Assembly: GCF_000382445.1 (NCBI RefSeq)
Contig: NZ_KB905473.1
Location: forward strand, 74,517-138,042
Reading direction: 5' to 3'
From: Phocaeicola massiliensis B84634 = Timone 84634 = DSM 17679 = JCM 13223
GTDB taxonomy: Bacteria > Bacteroidota > Bacteroidia > Bacteroidales > Bacteroidaceae
DNA length: 63,526 nucleotides
The translations under genes and the position numbers were made by a program. The notes beneath the pieces are model-generated. The model saw nothing but the letters and a program-made list of their open reading frames with translations, had not been told where the DNA came from and searched no databases. Below are positions 51,802-59,408 of this stretch, piece by piece; the first letter of the stretch is position 1, and the number at the start of each line of letters is the position of its first letter.

Positions 51802-52797
51802 ATGAAAATAGATGATGCTATAATAGATAAAGTACTGAATAATAAAGCATCCGCAGAAGATGCAAAAGCTGTTTCGGAGTGGCTTGCTACCGAAGAAGGG
51901 CATGATTATTTGTCGAAACGGATAGACAGAGAAGTGTCTTCTTTGACGGAGAATGAAGTAGAGGACTGGGTACCTCATGTCATACCGGAAGAAAAGATGC
52001 AGCAGCGCTTCTTACAGCAAATAACTCTCCGTCGTCGGGTTAATTCCTATCGTCGTTGGTGGGCGGCAGCAGTGCTGATTCCTTTTATCTTTCTTTGTGG
52101 CTCTGTCTGGTTTCTGGCAGACAAGGTTGGTCTTTTTTCTGAAACTGAATATGCGGAACTGGTCGTTCCCTGTGGTGAACAGATGCGTGTTGTGCTGCAA
52201 GACGGAACGATTGTTCAATTGAATTCGGATACCCGGTTGAAGTATCCAAAAAAGTTTGGTATATTCAACCGTACGGTGGAATTGTGGGGAGAAGGATATT
52301 TTGAAGTGGCAAAGGAGAAGAATCGTCCGTTTGTAGTCGATTTAGGGGACATAAATGTAAAAGTGACCGGCACAAAATTTAATGTCAAGGCTTATACGGC
52401 AGAATCGAATCTGTGGGTGACACTGGATGAAGGCGGCGTGTTGCTGAAAGATGTGAGAGGCAAAGAATATCCATTGCTTCCGGGAGAAAGTGCCGAGTAT
52501 AATCGCCGGTCGGGTGCTTGCCAGATTTCTCGTCCTGAGAATATGGAACAGATATCCTCATGGCGTTCCAAAGGTTTGAATTTCTATTTGACTCCTTTGA
52601 AAGAGATAGTCAAGGTATTGGAACGGCAATACGATGTGCATTTTATTATACCGGATTCAGCATTGCTGGATAACAGGTTTACTTTATCCACTAACAAGGT
52701 TAATGTGATTGATGTCTTAAATGATTTGGAAGCGGTATCACATATCTCTTTTGATGAAACAGAAGAAGGCGTGTTTAGGATAACCGAAAAAGAATAA
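51802..52797 (+). CDS. FecR-family anti-sigma factor
   Basis: A 331-residue protein. The cytoplasmic N-terminus has the sigma-binding helices (IDKVLNNKASAEDAKAVSEW). One transmembrane helix is at about residues 82-102 (WWAAAVLIPFIFLCGSVWFL). The periplasmic part is a FecR domain (VPCGEQMRVVLQDGTIVQLN; GYFEVAKEKNRPFVVDLG; VTGTKFNVKAY; LLPGESAEYN) plus the C-terminal DUF4974/STN-like part (LKEIVKVLERQYDVHFII). It relays the SusC signal to the sigma factor. The presence of the complete SusC with an STN domain downstream fits this. Confidence 0.92.
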   Translation: MKIDDAIIDKVLNNKASAEDAKAVSEWLATEEGHDYLSKRIDREVSSLTENEVEDWVPHVIPEEKMQQRFLQQITLRRRVNSYRRWWAAAVLIPFIFLCGSVWFLADKVGLFSETEYAELVVPCGEQMRVVLQDGTIVQLNSDTRLKYPKKFGIFNRTVELWGEGYFEVAKEKNRPFVVDLGDINVKVTGTKFNVKAYTAESNLWVTLDEGGVLLKDVRGKEYPLLPGESAEYNRRSGACQISRPENMEQISSWRSKGLNFYLTPLKEIVKVLERQYDVHFIIPDSALLDNRFTLSTNKVNVIDVLNDLEAVSHISFDETEEGVFRITEKE

Positions 52798-52926
52798 ATT
52801 CGTTATTATAAAATTGGTCGGTGATATTTTTGTTCTTATAGATTAAGGTAAGACAGAGGTATCACCGATTGTTGTTTTTACTATGAACGGGGCTTTCTGC
52901 GATTTTAAAGAAAAAAAGAAGAATTT

Positions 52927-52954
52927 GACTCATACCTGTTTTCTAATGATGTGT
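52927..52954 (+). promoter_or_regulatory. Putative ECF-sigma promoter element, copy 2 (susC)
   Basis: GACTCATACCT, a 9-bp spacer, then TGATGTGT, with the same layout as at 51745-51772. It lies 52 to 61 bp upstream of the two possible susC starts. Confidence 0.55.
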
Positions 52955-53006
52955 TAGCCTATACAGAAAGGCCTTTTATTAACGATGAAATAATAAATTT
53001 AATACT

Positions 53007-56000
53007 GTGTATGAAATGAACTCAAAAAACAAAACGAAAAAGTTACTGCTGTTGGGTATTCTCTTGTTTGGCTTTACTGCCTCAGGATGGTCACAAAAAG
53101 TTTCTTTAAATTTTAAAGATGAGAAAATAGAAAAAGTCCTGTCTTCTATAAAGAGTCAGACAGGGATGGCACTGGTATTTAGTGACCAGGTAGTGGATGT
53201 AAACCGATTGGTTTCTATCCAGGTAAAGGATTGTAATTTAGAGGAAGCCTTGGGTAAGTTATTGACCGGTACAAAAGTGGCTTATGAAATAAAGAACAAT
53301 AAAATTTATTTTATCGAGAAGGAATCAGAGATAACTACTCCTTCAAAAAGAAAAAAGGTAACAGGGATCGTAACAGATGCTACTGGTGAGCCTATCATTG
53401 GAGCAAATGTAGTTGAAAGGAATGTAAAAACGAATGGTGTAATTACAGATATTGATGGACAGTTTAGTCTTGAGATAGACGTTAATGGAGAATTGCTTGT
53501 TACATACATTGGCTATGTAGCACAAAATGTCTCTACAAAGGGGAAAGAATCTTTTAAAATAGTCTTGCAAGAAGATACACAGACATTGGAAGAAGTGGTA
53601 GTGGTAGGTTATGGTTCTCAGAAAAAATTGAATTTGACAGGATCTGTAGCTACTGTTGGCAGTGAAGAATTGACAGAACGGCCTATTACAAATGTGACGG
53701 CGGCTATTCAGGGGGCAGTTCCAGGAATGACTATTACTTCAGGACAAGGACGTCCGGGGCAAGATGCTGGTACGATTAGGGTGAGAGGTACAGGAACCCT
53801 GAATAATTCAGACCCTTATATTTTGGTGGATGGTATCGAAACTGGCACGATGAACTCTATAGACCCCAATGATATTGAATCTATTTCTGTATTAAAAGAT
53901 GCTGCATCTGCAGCTATTTATGGATCAAAAGCAGCTAATGGTGTAATTTTGATAACAACAAAAAGAGGTAAAAGTGGAAAACCGACAATTGCTTATAGTG
54001 GAAGTTTTGGTTGGCAAAAGGCCACTAGTATGATTGATCGAGTAAGTTCTGCAGATGCAGCTATCCTATATAATAGAGCGTTAGAATCGGATGGAAAATC
54101 TCCTCGATTTACAGAGGAAGATATTCAATTGTTCCGTAATGGGGCAGACCCTTATGGACATCCTAATACGGATTGGCAGAATTTGGCTTTTCAAGGGAAT
54201 GGATTTATGCATAAGCATAATGTAAATCTTTCTGGTGGAACTGATAATGTGAAATATATGACTTCTATTGGATATCAGCATCAGAATGGTATTATGGTTA
54301 ATAGTAATAGGGAACAGTTTAACTTCCGTATGAACTTGGATGTGAGGATGACCGATAAATTAGATTTAAAAGCAAACATGGCATATATACATAATGATTA
54401 TGATGACCCAACGAACTCTTATGTGGGAGGTGGTTCAGATCAAATAATCCGTCAAGTTAATCGTATTGCTCCTTGGATTCCGTATAAAAATGCAGATGGA
54501 ACATATGGAACTATTGGGGATGGTAATCCAATAGCATGGTTGGATTTAGATCAGGTTGTTACTAGAAAAAATCAGAATTTTGCAGGTACTTTAGCTTTGG
54601 ACTATGATATTCTTCCTAGCTTAAAATTGACTGCTCAAGGTTCTTATGTATCTAATATCCAGGATTATAAGGACTATGTGAAGGATATTCAGTATAATGC
54701 TAATAAATATCATGGTCCTAACTCTGTTGATAAACGAATCTATCAGTGGAATCGTTATAATTTAGATTTATTGGCTAATTATGATCATGCATTTGGAAAG
54801 CATAATATAAAAGGGTTATTGGGATATCATATAGAGAAGTATAACAAAGATGAGGTAAGAGCTTCTCGTGAGAATTTTCCTACTAATGACTTGACGGATA
54901 TTAATGCAGGTGCTGTTGCTACTCAGGAAAATTCAGGATTTACTCGGGAGTTGGCTATGATGTCTTATTTTGGTAGGATAAATTATGATTATGCTGGAAA
55001 ATATTTATTTGAAGCTAATTTTCGTGCTGATGCTTCTTCTCGTTTTAGCAAAAGTAATCGTTGGGGATATTTCCCTTCTATTTCTGCTGCTTGGAGGATT
55101 TCAGAAGAGTCTTTTATGGAAGGTACACAAGATTGGCTGCAGTCGTTAAAAATACGTGGTTCTTGGGGAAAGTTAGGAAATCAAGATGCTTTGGATGATT
55201 TTTATCCTTGGATGGTGACTTATAGTATAGGTTCTAAATATCCATTTGGTGGTACAACTAATACAGGGGTAACTCAAACGAATCAAAAGATTGAGTCTAT
55301 TTCTTGGGAGACTACAACTAATTGGGGAATTGCTGTTGAAACTAGTATATTTTCCTGCTTGGATTTCTCGGTTGAATATTATAGTCGTGTGACTGATGGT
55401 ATTATAATGGATGTACTTGTTCCTGCTACCTTTGGATTGGGGGCTTATAAAGATAATGTAGGGAAAATGGAGAATCGAGGAGTTGAAGTTACAGCATCGT
55501 TTCATAAACAATGGGGAGATTGGCGTTTTAATGCATCTGGAAATGTAGCATTTAATCATAATGAAGTTTTAGATCTGGGAGTTGGAGGAGATAAGATTTC
55601 AAATTACTATATCAATCGGGTAGGAGAAGCATATAATTCTTTTTATGGATATGTGGCAGATGGTCTTTTTCAAAGTCAGGAAGAAGCAGATCAGTTTACG
55701 AAAACTTATGGGAATCCCTTTGGAAAGGCTTTTAAAGCTGGAGATATTCGTTATAAAGATACAGATGGTAATGGAAAACTAACGGCAGATGACCGTCGTG
55801 TTGGAGGAGCAGAACAGCCTAAGGTTACATTTGGATTGAATTTAAATACTTCTTGGAAGAATTTTGATTTGTCTGTATTATTGCAGGGGGCTACTGGAGT
55901 AGAACGTTACTTTACTAGCGAAGTGTTTGGCGAATTTTATGGTGATGATTCTCATCCTTCTACTATATGGTTAGATGCTTGGTCAACGGAAAACCCTGAT

Positions 56001-56300
56001 GGCTCTTTCCCACGTGTGGCATTAGGTGGAAAATCTGCTAGTGATCCTTCTAATTATTCTAGCTTTTGGATGCAATCTGCTAATTATTTACGTATAAAGA
56101 ATGTGCAGTTTGGATATACACTCCCTAAAAAATGGTTAAAAGGTTTAGGTATTTCTAATGCAAAAGTATATTATTCAGGTGAAAATCTGTTTTGTTTTGA
56201 TAGTTTGCCTGTTGATGTTGACCCTGAAGCTCCATCAGGAAGAGGCTCTCATTATCCACAGATTGCAATTCATTCAATAGGTGTTAATTTGACTTTTTAA
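53007..56300 (+). CDS. SusC-family TonB-dependent transducer (complete)
   Basis: A 1097-residue receptor; the start is ATG 53007 or ATG 53016 (MNSKNKTKK). Signal peptide to about residue 30; STN signalling domain about 31-105 (VSLNFKDEKIEKVLSSIKSQ); CarboxypepD_reg-like domain about 116-195 (KVTGIVTDATGEPIIGANVV; GVITDIDGQFSLEIDV); TonB box region LEEVVVVGYGSQKKLNLTG; plug (KDAASAAIYGSKAANGVILI); barrel ending IAIHSIGVNLTF. The STN domain is what contacts FecR. It is the only SusC in the window with a full N-terminus. Its DNA is visibly more AT-rich than that of the sigma and FecR genes. Confidence 0.94.
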   Translation: MYEMNSKNKTKKLLLLGILLFGFTASGWSQKVSLNFKDEKIEKVLSSIKSQTGMALVFSDQVVDVNRLVSIQVKDCNLEEALGKLLTGTKVAYEIKNNKIYFIEKESEITTPSKRKKVTGIVTDATGEPIIGANVVERNVKTNGVITDIDGQFSLEIDVNGELLVTYIGYVAQNVSTKGKESFKIVLQEDTQTLEEVVVVGYGSQKKLNLTGSVATVGSEELTERPITNVTAAIQGAVPGMTITSGQGRPGQDAGTIRVRGTGTLNNSDPYILVDGIETGTMNSIDPNDIESISVLKDAASAAIYGSKAANGVILITTKRGKSGKPTIAYSGSFGWQKATSMIDRVSSADAAILYNRALESDGKSPRFTEEDIQLFRNGADPYGHPNTDWQNLAFQGNGFMHKHNVNLSGGTDNVKYMTSIGYQHQNGIMVNSNREQFNFRMNLDVRMTDKLDLKANMAYIHNDYDDPTNSYVGGGSDQIIRQVNRIAPWIPYKNADGTYGTIGDGNPIAWLDLDQVVTRKNQNFAGTLALDYDILPSLKLTAQGSYVSNIQDYKDYVKDIQYNANKYHGPNSVDKRIYQWNRYNLDLLANYDHAFGKHNIKGLLGYHIEKYNKDEVRASRENFPTNDLTDINAGAVATQENSGFTRELAMMSYFGRINYDYAGKYLFEANFRADASSRFSKSNRWGYFPSISAAWRISEESFMEGTQDWLQSLKIRGSWGKLGNQDALDDFYPWMVTYSIGSKYPFGGTTNTGVTQTNQKIESISWETTTNWGIAVETSIFSCLDFSVEYYSRVTDGIIMDVLVPATFGLGAYKDNVGKMENRGVEVTASFHKQWGDWRFNASGNVAFNHNEVLDLGVGGDKISNYYINRVGEAYNSFYGYVADGLFQSQEEADQFTKTYGNPFGKAFKAGDIRYKDTDGNGKLTADDRRVGGAEQPKVTFGLNLNTSWKNFDLSVLLQGATGVERYFTSEVFGEFYGDDSHPSTIWLDAWSTENPDGSFPRVALGGKSASDPSNYSSFWMQSANYLRIKNVQFGYTLPKKWLKGLGISNAKVYYSGENLFCFDSLPVDVDPEAPSGRGSHYPQIAIHSIGVNLTF

Positions 56301-56307
56301 TTTAAAA

Positions 56308-57981
56308 ATGAATTATATTATGAAAGCGATAAAATGTTTGATTATATCTGTTTGTTTAAGCGGGGGATTATCTGCATGTGATGATTTTTTTGATACGGTT
56401 CCTAATGATCAACTGTCTCCGGCTACATTTTGGAAGACGGAGGCTGATGTAATAAATGCTGTTACGGCTTGCTACGAAGATTGGAACAATCCAGCAACAG
56501 GTTCTAGTGATGTTTTTTTTGCTGATTGTATGTCAGACATAGCTTATAGCTTTACTGGCTCTAGTTCTTATAAAAATGTGTCAAATGGTTCTTTATCATC
56601 TACTTCTACTGTAGGGTATTATAGTTATACGACTATTCGTCGTTGTAATCTGGTTTTAGAAAATGCAGGACAAGTATCTTTTACTGATGAGGTTAAAAAG
56701 AAGGACTTGTTGGCACAGGCTCGTACTATTAGAGCTTGGCGTTATTTTCAGATGAACTTTTGGTATGGGGGTGTTCCTTTAATAACTAATCTACCAGAGC
56801 TTGCAGAAGATGCGCAGCTGCCTAGAAGTTCAGAGGATGATATTAAAAAATTCGTTTATGATGAGCTTGATTTAGCCATAGCGGATTTGAATAGGAAACC
56901 GGAAGAGCGAGGTCGGATAGCCAAAGGTACTGCCTTGGCTATTAAAATGCGAGCTTCTTTGTATTGGGGAGACTTGGAACAAGCTATGAAAGCTGCTCGT
57001 GATATACAAAACTTAGATTTGTATAAGTTGGATCCTGATTTTTTGACAATGTTCAGTGAGGCTGGTGTTGATTCTGAAGAGATTATATACGCAATGCAAC
57101 ATGTAAAGGATACTTATGCTTTCGATAATGCAGTGCGTATGTTTAATAATCAAGATGGAGGATGGGCTTCTTGGGTACCAACTCAGAACTTTGTAGATAT
57201 GTATGAAATGAGTAATGGGAAAACTATTGATGAGGAAGATTCAGGTTATGATCCTATTCATCCGTTTTATAACCGTGATCCACGTTTGTATAAGACTGTG
57301 ATTTATCCAGGTATGGATTTTGTATCACCCGCAGGTGTGAAGCGCATTTTTAATACATTAGATAAAAAAATAGGTGGAAGTGCAAATGCTGATTTTATGG
57401 ATGCGGCTACTAATGCTTCGCACACAGGACTGCTCTGGGCTAAATATATTCTTCCAACAACTCAGTTTTCTCCTTCATTAAGTAATGCTGCTATTTGTCC
57501 TATTTTGTTTCGTTATGCGGAGGTTTTGTTGACCATAGCGGAAATTAATGTGGAAAAGAATGAGAATATAGAAGAAGTTTTTGATATATTAGATGAATTA
57601 AGAACAACGAGAGGACATATCGTAGTGGATCGAAATAAGTATAATACTCAAGATAAATTGCGGGAACTGGTGCGTAAGGAACGTTGTCTCGAATTGGCAG
57701 GAGAAGGTTTGCGTAGGGCAGACTTACTTCGCTGGAGGGATACAACAGGAAAACCTTTGGCCGAAACAATTATGAATCAGACATTGTATCGTATTTCAGG
57801 TACAGTGGATATGAAAGAAACGGATCCTACTCGTAGGGCAGTAATAGAATTACCAACAGCGGAGAATGAGAAATTTCGTAAATTGGAACAACTTAATTAT
57901 GAGCCACATAACCGATACTTACCTTTTACACAAACGGAATTAGATCGGAATCCTAATTTGAAACAGAATGAAGGCTATTAG
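56308..57981 (+). CDS. SusD/RagB-family glycan-binding lipoprotein (locus 3)
   Basis: A 557-residue SusD homologue with lipobox SGGLSAC and the start CDDFFDTVPNDQLSPATFWK. TPR helices occur at AQARTIRAWRYFQMNFWYGG and GTALAIKMRASLYWGDLEQA. C-terminal motifs are NRDPRLYKTV, CPILFRYAEVLLTIAEINVE, LVRKERCLELAGEGLRRADL and LDRNPNLKQNEGY. It lies 7 bp after susC, as usual for the SusCD complex. Like susC it is AT-rich. Confidence 0.94.
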   Translation: MNYIMKAIKCLIISVCLSGGLSACDDFFDTVPNDQLSPATFWKTEADVINAVTACYEDWNNPATGSSDVFFADCMSDIAYSFTGSSSYKNVSNGSLSSTSTVGYYSYTTIRRCNLVLENAGQVSFTDEVKKKDLLAQARTIRAWRYFQMNFWYGGVPLITNLPELAEDAQLPRSSEDDIKKFVYDELDLAIADLNRKPEERGRIAKGTALAIKMRASLYWGDLEQAMKAARDIQNLDLYKLDPDFLTMFSEAGVDSEEIIYAMQHVKDTYAFDNAVRMFNNQDGGWASWVPTQNFVDMYEMSNGKTIDEEDSGYDPIHPFYNRDPRLYKTVIYPGMDFVSPAGVKRIFNTLDKKIGGSANADFMDAATNASHTGLLWAKYILPTTQFSPSLSNAAICPILFRYAEVLLTIAEINVEKNENIEEVFDILDELRTTRGHIVVDRNKYNTQDKLRELVRKERCLELAGEGLRRADLLRWRDTTGKPLAETIMNQTLYRISGTVDMKETDPTRRAVIELPTAENEKFRKLEQLNYEPHNRYLPFTQTELDRNPNLKQNEGY

Positions 57982-58008
57982 AACTTTTAAATATTAAATA
58001 TAAATGAA

Positions 58009-59208
58009 ATGGAAAAAGTCAAGCGCTTTTTGATAAGCATTCTTTTGATATGCTTTGGAGCGGTGGTAATATTTGCTCAAGAACGCGTGGAGATTAAATA
58101 TGGTCCATATTTGCAGAATCTGAAGGAAACAGAAACTACGATTGTTTGGGTGTCTAATAAACCTTCAATAGGTTGGGTAGAACTGGCTCCAGATGATGGA
58201 TCTAATTTTTATCAAAAGGAGAGAAGTAGGTATTTTGATTCTAAGAATGGAGTGAAAAATACAAGTTTGATTCATAGCGTCAAGATTTCAGATTTAAAGC
58301 CTGGCACAACTTATCGTTATAGGGTTTATTCTCAGGAAATATTAGATCACCAAGGAGTAGAAGTTATCTATGGAAGAATAGCTGCAACAGATGTTTGGAG
58401 TAAGAAACCGTTGTGCTTTACTACTAATGACCGTGATAAGAAAGAGATATCTTTTACTGTTTTAAATGATATTCATGGTCGGACAAATGATATCTCTGAA
58501 TTATTGAATGCTGTAAATTATGAAGAAAATGATATGGTTATTTATAATGGAGATATGGTTTCTCAATCCAAGAGTGAAGAGCAAGTATTTAATAGCTTTA
58601 TGAATAAGTCAATAGAATTATTTGCTCAAGAAAAGCCAATGTACTATGCTCGTGGTAACCATGAAACGAGAGGGGTTTTTGCAACTTCTTTTCAAAATTA
58701 TTTTTCAGTAAAAGAACCGCATTTATATTTTACTTTGCGTCAAGGACCTGCTTTTTTTATTTTTCTTGATACAGGTGAAGATAAACCGGATTCTGATATT
58801 GAATATAGTGGGATAACTGATTATGATAATTATCGGACAGAACAAGCTAAATGGTTGGAACAAGTCATAGAATCCGATGAATTTAAACAAGCTTCTTATA
58901 AGATTGTAATCGGTCATATGCCTCCAGTAGAGTGGCAGGGTGATATATGGCATGGTCCAACTGAAGTATTAGAGAAGTTTATACCTATTTTGAATAAAGG
59001 TAAAATAGATGTAATGATATCAGGGCATTATCACATTAATAAGCCGGGATATTATTATTACGAACCATCAGAAAAAGTTCATTTTCCAGTTTTGGTAAAT
59101 GAAAGTGTAACAGCTTTAAAAGGTAAGATTGATAGGAATAGCTTAAAACTACAAGTAGTTGATAAACAGAAAAATATCTTGTTTGAAAAGACTTGTTTGG
59201 CTAAATGA
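58009..59208 (+). CDS. Exported metallophosphoesterase with FN3-like N-terminus
   Basis: A 399-residue protein with signal peptide (ending VVIFAQ). An N-terminal fibronectin-III-like domain resembling that of purple acid phosphatases (VEIKYGPYLQNLKETETTIV; ISDLKPGTTYRYRVYS) is followed by a calcineurin-like phosphoesterase domain with all five motifs: NDIHGR, NGDMV, RGNHET, VIGHMPP and SGHYHIN. It would hydrolyse phosphomonoesters or phosphodiesters in the periplasm. It follows susD by 27 bp and shares its AT-rich composition, so the imported glycan may carry phosphate. That substrate link is inferred. Confidence 0.88.
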   Translation: MEKVKRFLISILLICFGAVVIFAQERVEIKYGPYLQNLKETETTIVWVSNKPSIGWVELAPDDGSNFYQKERSRYFDSKNGVKNTSLIHSVKISDLKPGTTYRYRVYSQEILDHQGVEVIYGRIAATDVWSKKPLCFTTNDRDKKEISFTVLNDIHGRTNDISELLNAVNYEENDMVIYNGDMVSQSKSEEQVFNSFMNKSIELFAQEKPMYYARGNHETRGVFATSFQNYFSVKEPHLYFTLRQGPAFFIFLDTGEDKPDSDIEYSGITDYDNYRTEQAKWLEQVIESDEFKQASYKIVIGHMPPVEWQGDIWHGPTEVLEKFIPILNKGKIDVMISGHYHINKPGYYYYEPSEKVHFPVLVNESVTALKGKIDRNSLKLQVVDKQKNILFEKTCLAK

Positions 59209-59218
59209 CAGAATATGG

Positions 59219-59253
59219 GAGTGTAGTGCTTGATAAGAGCACTATGCTCTCTC
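59219..59253 (+). terminator. Hairpin after the phosphoesterase gene
   Basis: GGAGTGTAGTGCTT and AGAGCACTATGCTCTC pair around a GATA loop, with TCTCCTTG following. It separates the susCD-phosphoesterase transcript from the GH2 gene, which has its own promoter block. Confidence 0.45.
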
Positions 59254-59328
59254 CTTGTAAATTAATCTGCTTTGATTCTTGAAAGACTATTACTGCTAAA
59301 TCTCTACTTACTAAATTTTTAGTGAATT

Positions 59329-59376
59329 TATATCTAATAAGCGGAAAATCATTTACTTTTGTTTAATTGAATATCG
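59329..59376 (+). promoter_or_regulatory. GH2 promoter block shared with the sigma gene
   Basis: TATATCTAAT...ATTGAATATCG with -7 box TACTTTTG at 59354-59361. Gap-free counterpart of 51075-51122. It lies 32 bp before the GH2 start. Confidence 0.6.
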
Positions 59377-59408
59377 TTTGAATTTTGAGAGGTTTTTATA
59401 TAAATATT

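Noticed and set aside
53007..56300. The complete SusC at 53 kb as the missing head for the two headless SusC genes
   Set aside because: Its regulatory-domain region (GELLVTYIGYVAQNVST) does not carry the 74-bp block at nucleotide level, so it is not the obvious recombination partner.
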